Source: JAJZQZ01 sp963790415
GTDB lineage: Bacteria; Actinomycetota; Thermoleophilia; RBG-16-64-13
Length of the DNA stretch: 64,000 bases
Reading direction: 5' to 3'
Assembly: GCA_963790415.1 (NCBI GenBank)
Contig: CAWBOK010000001.1
Coordinates: 868,001-932,000, forward strand
Positions within the stretch are counted from its first letter, which is position 1, and each line of letters begins with the position of its first letter. The notes below the pieces were generated by a model. That model was not told where the DNA came from. It saw nothing but the letters and a program-made list of their open reading frames with translations, and did not search any database. The position numbers and the translations under genes are program-made. Below are positions 47,019 to 54,086 of the stretch, piece after piece.

Positions 47019-47966
47019 ATGATGCGTTTCGTCGAGGTCACGGAACTCCGCAAGCAGTTCGACCCGCCGAAGGGCACCGTCGCCGTGGACGGCCTCTCGT
47101 TCGGCATCGAGCAGGGCGAGATCTACAGCCTTCTGGGCCCGAACGGGGCGGGTAAGACCACCACCATCTCCATCCTCTCCTGCCTGCTCCGCCCCACCGG
47201 GGGCGACGCGTCGGTGGGAGGAGCCTCCATCACCAAGCAACAGGCGGCCGTCAAAGAGGCCATCGGAGTCGTGCCGCAGGAGATCGCGCTCTACCCCGAT
47301 CTCACCGCACAGGAGAACCTGGCCTTCTGGGGGAAGATGTACGGGCTGCGCGGGTCCGCACTCGACGCGCGCGTGGAAGAGGTGCTCGATCTGATCGACC
47401 TCACCGATCGGAGGAAGGACCGGCTGGAAGATTTCTCGGGGGGAATGAAGCGCCGCGTGAACATAGGGGCGGCCTTGCTGCACAAGCCTCGCATCCTGTT
47501 CCTGGACGAGCCGACGGTGGGCATCGATCCACAGAGCAGGCGGGCCATCCTCGACGGCATCAAGGACCTCAACCGGCAGGGCACCACGATCCTCTACACC
47601 ACGCACTACATGGAAGAGGCTCAGGAGCTCTCGGACCGCATCGCCATCATGGACCACGGCAAGATGATCGCCGAAGGCACCCACGAGGAGTTGGTCAAGA
47701 GCGTCGGCGGGCAGGCCACGGTGGAATTGACCGTAGACCACGACCTCGAGCGCACGCTGGCCTCCTGGTGCGCCGTGGACGGGGTCACGTCGGCTGTGGC
47801 CGAGGACGGACGGGCGCGCCTCTTCGTGAGCGACGCCAACTCGGCCGTTCCCCGGCTCTTCGAGACGGCGAGCCGCGACGGCATCCGCATCACCGGCATC
47901 AACGTCGCCGAGCCGAACCTCGAGACCGTGTTCCTGACCCTGACCGGTCGCGCGCTGCGCGACTGA
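47019..47966 (+). CDS. ABC-2 type exporter ATPase
   Basis: The 315-residue protein carries SLLGPNGAGKTTTISILSCL (Walker A), DFSGGMKRRVNIGAALLHKP (signature), ILFLDEPTVGIDP (Walker B) and THYMEEAQELSDRI (switch His). The C-terminal 90 residues form the extension common in DrrA/NatA-like ATPases. It powers export together with the two permease genes that follow. Two ATGs occur in a row at the start; the first is used. It is divergent from the ABC half-transporter pair. Confidence 0.92.
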   Translation: MMRFVEVTELRKQFDPPKGTVAVDGLSFGIEQGEIYSLLGPNGAGKTTTISILSCLLRPTGGDASVGGASITKQQAAVKEAIGVVPQEIALYPDLTAQENLAFWGKMYGLRGSALDARVEEVLDLIDLTDRRKDRLEDFSGGMKRRVNIGAALLHKPRILFLDEPTVGIDPQSRRAILDGIKDLNRQGTTILYTTHYMEEAQELSDRIAIMDHGKMIAEGTHEELVKSVGGQATVELTVDHDLERTLASWCAVDGVTSAVAEDGRARLFVSDANSAVPRLFETASRDGIRITGINVAEPNLETVFLTLTGRALRD

Positions 47967-48015
47967 CGGTGCGCCGACCTCGACCCATGCGCGCAGGGGA
48001 ACAGGCAGCCTGACG

Positions 48016-49269
48016 GTGCGGAAGATCTTCTACATCGCCTTCAAGGACGTGCGACGCACGTTCCGAGATGTCCCCGCCCTCGCCACCATGCTCGCCGCGC
48101 CGCTGATCATCGCCCTGGTGCTGGGCGCGGCGTTCGGCGGCAGCAAGGGCTTCAGTATCGCGCCCACCAAGGTCGTGGTCGTGAACCTCGACGCGGCCGC
48201 CACACCGGCGACCGGCGGCCAGATCGGCGACAGCGTGGTCGCCATACTCAAAGATCCCGCTCTGAAGGACGTGCTCCAGGTAGAGCAACTCGCCGGCGAA
48301 CAAGAGGCCCGAGACCGGGTCGACAACGGTGACGCCGCCGTCGCGGTGATCGTTCCCGCGGGGCTCACCGCCGCGCTCACGCAGAGCCAAGCGGACCCGA
48401 AGACGATCCTTCTCTACAGCGACCCCACCAAGACCATCGGCCCGGGCATCGTCAACACCGTGATCCAGCGGGTGGTAGCCCAGGTGAACGGCGCGTGGGC
48501 GGCGGCGGGCACCGCGGCGCAATTGGCCACCACGTCAGGAATCACCGACCCGGCCGTCGTGGCCCAGTTGGCAGGCACGGCGGCCCAGACGTTCGTCTCT
48601 CAGGCACAGAGTGCCCCGGGCCTCACCGTCGCCGCCCGAGAGCCCCAGGTGGCTGCCGCCGCGAAGACCAAGGTCGTGGGAGTCGCCGGACCCATATTGG
48701 TGGGTATGATGATCTTCTTCATGTTCCTGGCCGCCTCGAACGTAGCCCGGAGCATCCTGGACGAAGATGTCACCGGCACGCTCCCGCGCCTCTTCACCAC
48801 TCCAACCCCGCGGGGCGTCATCCTGGGCGGGAAGTTCCTCTCGGTGCTGTTGACGGTGCTGATCCAAGCCGCGGTCCTGATCGTCGCGGGGCGGCTGATC
48901 TTCGGTATCGACTGGGGTGGGCTGGCTCCCGTCGGCGCGCTCACCGTCGTAGGGGCGGCCGTTGCGGCCGGCTTCGCGGTGTGCCTCATGTCTCTCGCCC
49001 GCACGCCCGGGCAGGCCGGCGCCATTGCCTCGGGAGTGTTCCTGGTCATGGCGCTGGTGGGGGGGAACTTCGTCGGCACGGCCAACCCCGGGGGCATCTT
49101 CGGAACGGTGCGGCTCTTCACCCCGAACGGCTGGCTGCTCAAGGGCTGGGATTCAACCCTGCGCGGCGGCTCGATCGGTGACGTGCTCCTGCCGGTGGTG
49201 GTCGTGCTGGCCTTCGCGGTCGTGACCCTCTCCATCGGGGTCGTCATCTTCCGGAGGCGGTTCTCGTGA
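48016..49269 (+). CDS. ABC-2 type permease
   Basis: The 417-residue protein has one N-terminal helix (LATMLAAPLIIALVLGAAFG), an external domain of about 180 residues, and a block of five to six helices from VGVAGPILVGMMIFFMFLAA to the C-terminus. This is the YhgE/NatB-like layout of ABC-2 permeases. GTG 48016 is the likely start, preceded weakly by ggcagcc. The stop overlaps the next permease by GTGA. The paired permeases and the ATPase form one exporter; the cargo is unknown. Confidence 0.88.
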   Translation: MRKIFYIAFKDVRRTFRDVPALATMLAAPLIIALVLGAAFGGSKGFSIAPTKVVVVNLDAAATPATGGQIGDSVVAILKDPALKDVLQVEQLAGEQEARDRVDNGDAAVAVIVPAGLTAALTQSQADPKTILLYSDPTKTIGPGIVNTVIQRVVAQVNGAWAAAGTAAQLATTSGITDPAVVAQLAGTAAQTFVSQAQSAPGLTVAAREPQVAAAAKTKVVGVAGPILVGMMIFFMFLAASNVARSILDEDVTGTLPRLFTTPTPRGVILGGKFLSVLLTVLIQAAVLIVAGRLIFGIDWGGLAPVGALTVVGAAVAAGFAVCLMSLARTPGQAGAIASGVFLVMALVGGNFVGTANPGGIFGTVRLFTPNGWLLKGWDSTLRGGSIGDVLLPVVVVLAFAVVTLSIGVVIFRRRFS

Positions 49270-50453
49270 GGTTCATCTGGACGCTGGCGATCAAGGACCT
49301 GCTACAGACCCGGAGGGACCGCATGGCGGCCCTCTTCACGATCATCCTGCCGATCGTCTTCACCGTGTTCTTCGGCGTGTTGCTCGGCGGCCTGTCGAGC
49401 GGCTCGGAACGCATCCCCCTGGCCATCGCCGATAGCGACGGCGGAGCGGTGGCGCAGAAGCTGGTGGCCCTCCTGAAGGAGTCTCCGGTGGTCGACGTCA
49501 AGATGATCGGGCCGACCGCGGTCGAGAAACAGGTGGACGACGAGAAGGTGGCGGCCGCCCTCATCATCCCGGCGGGCTTCGGCGCAGCCGTGGAAGGCGG
49601 AGGCGAGGGCGGCGCCGCGGTCACCGTCGTGAGGATCCTCGGTTCGACCGGAGCCATCTCGGTGGAGGAGGCGGTGCGTTCGGCCGTGGACCGATTGGTG
49701 GCGCAACGAGTCGCGGGCGCCGTAGCGGTGGACACGGTTGCGACCAGTGCCGGCGGTTCCCCCTCGGCCGCCCTGGCAGCGGCGATCGCCGACGGCCTGC
49801 TGGCCAAACCCGTCCTCACGGTCACCAGCCAGGACTCGGGCAGCCAAGCCGGGCAGATCCCGCGCGGCTTCGACCAATCCTCGCCGGGCATGCTGGTGAA
49901 CTGGATCATGTTCAGCCTGCTGACGGCTTCCACGGGCCTGGTGATGGAACGCAGGAGCGGCGCCGTGCAACGCCTGTTGACCACGCACGCCACCCGCCGG
50001 CAGGTGATCGCCGGCAAGTCCCTGGCCATGTTCATCATCACCATGCTCCAACAGGTGCTGCTGATCGGGCTGGGGCAGTTCGCCTTCGGCGTGGACTACC
50101 TGCGCGATCCTGCGGCCCTCCTCCTCACCATGATCACCCTCTCGGCCATGGCCAGTTGCCTGGGTCTCCTCTTGGCCACCGTGTTCCGCTCGGAACAGGC
50201 CGTCATCGCCACCACGGTCATCGTCTCCATGGTGCTCTCCGCGCTCGGCGGGGCCTGGTTCCCGCTGGAGGTCACCGGTGCGGGGTTCGCGCGGATCGCC
50301 CATTTCGTCCCCACGTCGTGGATCCTCGACTCGTTCCGCGGCATCATCCTCAAGGGCTGGGGGGTACCCGACGTGCTCATGCCCCTCGGGATCGTCTGGC
50401 TGTTCACCTTCGTGTTCTTCGGCCTGGCCGCTTGGCGCTTCCGGTTCGAGTAG
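49266..50453 (+). CDS. ABC-2 type permease
   Basis: The 395-residue protein repeats the layout of its neighbour: a first helix (ALFTIILPIVFTVFFGVLLG), an external loop, and helices from NWIMFSLLTASTGLVMERR, which holds the cytoplasmic coupling region, to LFTFVFFGLAAWRF. The start is GTG 49266, overlapping the upstream stop by 4 bp. It completes a three-gene exporter. The ArsR-type regulator gene begins 70 bp downstream with its own operator-like palindrome, so it need not be in this operon. Confidence 0.88.
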   Translation: MRFIWTLAIKDLLQTRRDRMAALFTIILPIVFTVFFGVLLGGLSSGSERIPLAIADSDGGAVAQKLVALLKESPVVDVKMIGPTAVEKQVDDEKVAAALIIPAGFGAAVEGGGEGGAAVTVVRILGSTGAISVEEAVRSAVDRLVAQRVAGAVAVDTVATSAGGSPSAALAAAIADGLLAKPVLTVTSQDSGSQAGQIPRGFDQSSPGMLVNWIMFSLLTASTGLVMERRSGAVQRLLTTHATRRQVIAGKSLAMFIITMLQQVLLIGLGQFAFGVDYLRDPAALLLTMITLSAMASCLGLLLATVFRSEQAVIATTVIVSMVLSALGGAWFPLEVTGAGFARIAHFVPTSWILDSFRGIILKGWGVPDVLMPLGIVWLFTFVFFGLAAWRFRFE

Positions 50454-50510
50454 CAGTGCCCGTTTCGGAACGACGCAGCACGCCGGGTTGTGCACGGGCG
50501 CCTTTCCATG

Positions 50511-50523
50511 GCATAGTATATGC
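50511..50523. promoter_or_regulatory. operator-like palindrome and -10 region at the ArsR start
   Basis: GCATA-GTA-TATGC is a perfect 13-bp palindrome that ends at the base before the ArsR ATG. It contains TAGTAT (50514-50519), which could serve as the -10 element of a leaderless or near-leaderless transcript. ArsR proteins usually repress by binding such palindromes over their own promoter. The sequence is seen directly; autoregulation is inferred. Confidence 0.6.
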
Positions 50524-50898
50524 ATGTATCTCGATGTCTCCATACCTGAAGTAGGCGGGCCGCCGGTCGTGGAACTCGCCGGCCTCTTCAAGGCACTGAG
50601 CGAGCCGGCCCGCCTCAATATCGTCCTGGCCCTCTCCGACGAGTGCCGGCCGGTGTCCGACGTGGTCGCCGCTACCGGCCTGCCGCAGCCGCTCGTGTCG
50701 CACCACCTGCGCATCCTGCGTGACGCGGGTATCGCGCGGGCAGACCGCCGCGGGGCCTACGTCTACTACTGACTGCGGTCGCCGGCGGTCCGGGAGGCCG
50801 TCGCGCGGATGTGGGAGACGTTGCACGCCCTCGCCGACGCGGCCGCCGGTGGCGGCGCCGCCACCAGGTCCCAGTCCGCAACCGTGGCAGCATCGTGA
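50524..50898 (+). CDS. ArsR-family regulator with in-frame UGA (candidate selenoprotein, Sec83)
   Basis: The protein has the ArsR winged helix: LFKALSEPARLNIVLAL, then VSDVVAATGLPQPLVSHHLR as the recognition helix region, and the wing up to GAYVYY. Codon 83 is UGA (50770-50772). Stopping there leaves 82 residues and removes helix 5, the dimer helix. Reading on gives LRSPAVREAVARMWETLHAL, a normal ArsR ending, to a UGA at 50896-50898 that overlaps the GTG start of the next gene. The region just after the UGA can fold as a SECIS-like hairpin. The only Cys is C41, which aligns roughly with the metal-site Cys of classical ArsR. A CGA or TGC to TGA change is the alternative. Confidence 0.7.
50776..50800 (+). 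promoter_or_regulatory. candidate bacterial SECIS hairpin in the ArsR gene
   Basis: An upper stem CCGG (50782-50785) and CCGG (50790-50793) closes a CGGU tetraloop 14-17 nt after the UGA. A lower stem CGGUC/GGCCG (50776-50780 with 50796-50800) is separated by a small internal loop. G occupies the second loop position, as bacterial SECIS elements require. It is weaker than the two other hairpins in the cluster. Confidence 0.45.
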
Positions 50899-52040
50899 CC
50901 GAGACCGCCGCCGAACGCCCGGCCGCGTCTCACGCCGAATCCTGCCTGATCTGCGCAAGGCCGCTGGAGTACCTCGACGCCGCCGTCGACGTCACCTGCA
51001 GCCTGTGCGGCACCCCCGGACGCGGGCACGTTCGCTGCCCGGAGCACCACTACGTCTGCGAGAGCTGTCACGGCGCCGGGTTCATGGCCCAGTTGCCCGC
51101 GTTGCTCGCCGCAGCCGCCGCCGATGGTGACGCCTCCCCCTTCCACATCGCCGACAGGTTGATGGACCATCCCGACCTGCCCATGCTCGGCTGCGAGCAC
51201 GCCCACATCGCCGCGGGCGCCTTGATGACGGCGCTGCGGGTGGCGGGCGTGGCCGGGGTGACCGAGGCCCACATGGCCGAGGCGCTGGAACGCACCTCCC
51301 AACAGGCCGTCAGCGCGTACTGCGGACTGACGGGGGTCTGCGGCGTGGTGCCCGCCCTCGGAGCCTGCTACAGCGTGCTGGTGGGAGGACAGTGTGGCCG
51401 AGGACCACAGACCAAGGCGGCCATGAACCTGGTGAGCCGCCTCGCGGCCGCCACGGCCGCCGAGGCGGAGCCCGGCTGCTGCAAGGCGTACGTCAGGGTC
51501 GGCCTGCGCGAGGCCGTCGCCGCCTTCGAGACCGACTTGGGCATCACGCTGCCGAAGAGTAGATCGGTGGCCTGCGAGTATTCCGACCGCCATCCCCACG
51601 GCTGCCGCGGGCCTTCATGCGAGTGGCACCACGGCCACACGACGATCAGCGAGGAGATGCACATGCCCACCACCGGTCCCGCCGCGAAGGCACGCTACGA
51701 TGATTTCTTCTCCCTGGCCTATGCCGACGGCGCCCTGACCGCGAAGAGCAAGATCCTCATAGCGCTCGGCGCCTCTCTCGCCTCCGGCTGCGCCCCCTGA
51801 ACCACGTACTGCCTCACGGTCGGGAGGCAGCTGGGCGTGACCGAGGAGGAGGCCACCGAGGCCATGCAGGTGGCCATGACCGTCGGCGCCACCCGCATGC
51901 AGGTCATGCTCGCGGACGCGCGGCCGGCGGCGCCGGTGGACGAGGGCGCAGCCCGTCCCGCCGAGAGCACGGCCCCCGCAGCACCGGCGCCGGCGACGTT
52001 CACCGCGGCCGAGGTGGTGCCCCAAACCGGGGGCGGCTGA
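50895..52040 (+). CDS. DUF5714 protein fused in frame to an AhpD/CMD domain, with in-frame UGA (Sec)
   Basis: The start is GTG 50895, overlapping the ArsR stop by GTGA. Residues 1-245 are a Cys-rich DUF5714 domain: SCLICARP, VTCSLCGTPGRGHVRC, VCESCHGAGF, PGCCKAYVRVGL and a final CEYSDRHPHGCRGPSCEW. Function is unknown; the many Cys suggest metal or cluster binding. There is no stop codon before the AhpD-like domain, so as assembled one 381-residue product results. UGA at 51798-51800 is codon 302. A conventional caller would end the gene there. An internal ATG with its own Shine-Dalgarno (51663) may also produce the second domain separately. Confidence 0.75.
51663..52040 (+). CDS. AhpD/carboxymuconolactone decarboxylase-like selenoprotein (CxxU motif)
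   Basis: If initiated at ATG 51663 (gcgaggag lies 5 nt upstream), the 125-residue protein reads YDDFFSLAYADGALTAKSKI, then SLASGCAP-U-TTYCLTVGRQ, then LGVTEEEATEAMQVAMTVGA. This is the AhpD/CMD core, whose redox CxxC is here CAPU, with Sec at residue 46 encoded by UGA 51798-51800. Some 40 Pro/Ala-rich residues follow. AhpD-like proteins act as peroxidase-linked disulfide reductases, and AhpD-like selenoproteins are a known predicted class. The SECIS-like hairpin just downstream is excellent. The same sequence is also the C-terminal part of the DUF5714 reading frame. Confidence 0.82.
51809..51830 (+). promoter_or_regulatory. bacterial SECIS hairpin in the AhpD-like gene
   Basis: A perfect 7-bp stem CUGCCUC/GAGGCAG (51809-51815 and 51824-51830) closes the 8-base loop ACGGUCGG. 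The loop holds GGUC 18-21 nt after the UGA. GGUC is the apical element of the Escherichia coli fdhF SECIS and lies at a similar distance there. Confidence 0.75.
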
Positions 52041-52114
52041 AGCTCCTGAGGCCCCGAGGATGCCGGTGCGGCGTCCAAGAGCTCCACACTAGAGACTACC
52101 AAGGAGGACTCCAC

Positions 52115-52414
52115 ATGACCGCTGAAGGCGCGCCTCACATCGTCCTCATCTCGAAGGGCCCCTCCTGAGTGCTCTGCAATCTCGCCGTGGGCGCGATGGA
52201 AGAACTCGAAGCGGAACACCCGGAGCATTTTACCTGGTCGGTGGTCGATGCCTCCACCCGAGAGGGGGTCAAGCAGCTCCAGGAACTCCGTCCGGGAGCC
52301 GGACGCCAGATCCCCGTGCCCGGGGTCATGGTCGATGGACAGATAACCTTCGACCGCATCCCCGACATGGATGAGTTCACGGAGTGGTTGCAGGAGCGCA
52401 CCGGCATGGCGTAG
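52115..52414 (+). CDS. small thioredoxin-fold selenoprotein (UxxC motif)
   Basis: From ATG 52115, preceded by the strong Shine-Dalgarno aaggagg, the frame reads MTAEGAPHIVLISKGPS, UGA (52166-52168), then VLCNLAVGAMEELEAEHPEH. It ends MDEFTEWLQERTGMA, 99 residues in all. Beta-alpha-beta order and a cis-Pro segment (GRQIPVPGVMVDGQ) indicate a thioredoxin/glutaredoxin fold. Sec18 and Cys21 then form a UxxC redox motif exactly where CxxC is expected. Without Sec only a 17-residue peptide would be made, or translation would begin inside the fold. A SECIS-like hairpin follows the UGA. It is probably the electron donor or partner of the AhpD-like protein just upstream. Confidence 0.85.
52179..52197 (+). 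promoter_or_regulatory. bacterial SECIS hairpin in the thioredoxin-fold gene
   Basis: AUCUCGCC (52179-52186) pairs with GGCGCGAU (52190-52197) with a single U-C mismatch, closing a GUG loop at 52187-52189, 19-21 nt after the UGA. A G in the first loop position and the distance fit bacterial SECIS rules. Confidence 0.7.
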
Positions 52415-52433
52415 CAGGGCACGCTCGACTAGG

Positions 52434-52592
52434 AGGCTGTTGAAGACCGAAGCCTTGGCCCCCAGAACGCACTGGCCGGCGCGATACGGCGTCCTCGGTC
52501 GCGCACGTAGCGCTGCTACGAGCGCTTCTTGCGTCCTTGTCTCACGCATGCCCATCGCGCCCTGGTGGCGAAGCGTCGCTCTTCAACAGCCT
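52434..52592 (+). repeat. AGGCTG palindromic element, full-length copy
   Basis: The 159-bp element begins AGGCTGTTGAAG and ends CTTCAACAGCCT. It contains a central hairpin CGTAGC-GCT-GCTACG. TAG trinucleotides flank both ends. There is no open reading frame with protein similarity. It separates the selenoprotein cluster from the PP2C gene. Confidence 0.88.
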
Positions 52593-52594
52593 GT

Positions 52595-52600
52595 TAGAAT
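52595..52600 (+). promoter_or_regulatory. -10 element (TAGAAT) placed for a leaderless PP2C transcript
   Basis: TAGAAT ends 6 nt before the PP2C ATG at 52607 and starts 2 bp after the repeat element. The element end therefore appears to form part of this promoter. The spacing predicts a leaderless mRNA. Confidence 0.5.
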
Positions 52601-52606
52601 GCCCCT

Positions 52607-53899
52607 ATGCGCGAATTGGACGAGCTTGCCGAACTAGCTACACAGCTGAACGACGCGACCACTTTCTGCGACACGGCCGACCGGCTCATCTCGTGGGCGC
52701 AGCGCCTCACGGGCGGTGAGACGGTGGTTCTGCGGCTGAACGAGCGAAGCGAGGACGGCGGCACGTGGGTGCCGGCCTGCCGCTACACCGGGGCCAACGA
52801 AGCGTTCGCCCGTGACGAAGCCTTGGTGTCGGCGGATGAATGCGTCTGCGGGCGTGTCGCCACCGGGGCCGCGGACACGTTACTCCCCTTCTTCACGCCG
52901 TACGGGTCGTTCGTCTGGGGACGGGTGGATACCATCGCCTCGCACTTCACGCCCGAGCAACTCGGGCCGATACGAGGTCGCTGCGTCAGTGAAGGCTACG
53001 AGTCGGTTGCGGTGGTGCCGCTCGGAGGGCCCAGCGGACCGGTGGGCTGCCTGCACCTGGCAGACAGGCGCCCCGACCAGTTCGACGGCAACCTCGAGCT
53101 ATTGGAGGCCGCCTGCCGGCTGGCCGGACGGAGCCTCCTGCGGCACCACGACCACGAGCGCGAACACGCCGCCTTCGAGACCATCCAGGGAGCGCTGGTG
53201 CCTCCTCGGGCGCCCGCCGTGGCGGGTTTGGACATCGGCGTGAGCTTTGCCTCGGCCACGGACCTAGCCCGCATCGGCGGAGACTTCTACGACGTCATCG
53301 ATCGCGGCGGTGCCGGGTGCGTGGTCTTCGTGGGCGACTATTCGGGCCACGGCATCGAAGCCGCGGGCATGGCCGCCAGGGCGCGCTATGCCTTGGCGGG
53401 AGCGGCCCGCCATGCCGAAAGCCCGGGACGCCTCCTCGCCCAAGCAAACGACCTGCTTGCCGGGGTGCTGCCCGAGGACCGGTTCGTGTCGGTCGCTGCC
53501 TGCATGATCGACCAGACTGCAGGGCGTGTTCGCATCGCGTTGGCCGGTCACCCTGCGCCGGTCCGACTGCGGGGCGATTCTGCCACCGAGATCGACGCCC
53601 CCCACAACACGCCACTCGGTCTCTCGTCCAACGCGCGCTTCGCGGAAGCCGAGACCACCCTCGAGCGGGGCGACGTCCTGGCCTTGTTCACCGACGGGGT
53701 GATCGACTCCCGCAGAGACGGCCGGCTGTTCGGGCTCGAGGGCATCCGCACTGCATGGCTTGCGGGCGATCCCTCCGACGTGCAGAGCTTCACCCGCGCC
53801 GTCTGCGACGCCAGCGGCGCGCACCACGACAGCGCGCTTCCTCCCGACGACCGACTGACACTGGGCATCCGCCTCCGGGCCGGTGCTAGAATGACTTAG
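52607..53899 (+). CDS. GAF-SpoIIE (PP2C) serine phosphatase
   Basis: The 430-residue protein has an N-terminal GAF-like sensor (about 1-180) with several Cys, including DECVCGRVATG. A SpoIIE/PP2C domain (about 195-430) follows, with metal-binding Asp residues in DLARIGGDFYDVIDRG and VVFVGDYSGHGIEAAGMA, and with LALFTDGVIDSR and PPDDRLTL at the end. RsbU-like phosphatases of this type dephosphorylate anti-sigma-factor antagonists. No partner kinase or STAS gene is adjacent. The start codon ATG 52607 directly follows a -10 element. Confidence 0.9.
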   Translation: MRELDELAELATQLNDATTFCDTADRLISWAQRLTGGETVVLRLNERSEDGGTWVPACRYTGANEAFARDEALVSADECVCGRVATGAADTLLPFFTPYGSFVWGRVDTIASHFTPEQLGPIRGRCVSEGYESVAVVPLGGPSGPVGCLHLADRRPDQFDGNLELLEAACRLAGRSLLRHHDHEREHAAFETIQGALVPPRAPAVAGLDIGVSFASATDLARIGGDFYDVIDRGGAGCVVFVGDYSGHGIEAAGMAARARYALAGAARHAESPGRLLAQANDLLAGVLPEDRFVSVAACMIDQTAGRVRIALAGHPAPVRLRGDSATEIDAPHNTPLGLSSNARFAEAETTLERGDVLALFTDGVIDSRRDGRLFGLEGIRTAWLAGDPSDVQSFTRAVCDASGAHHDSALPPDDRLTLGIRLRAGARMT

Positions 53900-54058
53900 A
53901 GGCTGCTGAAAAACGAAGCCTTGGCCACCAGAACGCACTGGCCGGCGCGATACGGCGTCCTCGGTCGCGCACGTAGCGATGCTACGAGCGCTTCCTGCGT
54001 CCTTGTCTCACGCTTGCCCATCGCGCCCTGGCGGCGAAGCGTCACTTTTCAGCAGCCT
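53900..54058 (+). repeat. AGGCTG palindromic element, full-length copy
   Basis: The 159-bp copy has the same orientation as that at 52434 and differs at few positions; the ends are AGGCTGCTGAAA and TTTTCAGCAGCCT. The changes in the two ends are compensatory (TTG/CAA to CTG/CAG), so pairing is conserved. It starts one base after the PP2C stop codon. Confidence 0.88.
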
Positions 54059-54086
54059 CGTAGCGCAACGTAACAAAGGAGACGCA

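Noticed and set aside
50524..52414. General reassignment of UGA (for example to Trp or Gly)
   Set aside because: UGA ends many intact genes in the window, including the molybdenum enzyme and panE-like genes, so only context-specific recoding is plausible.
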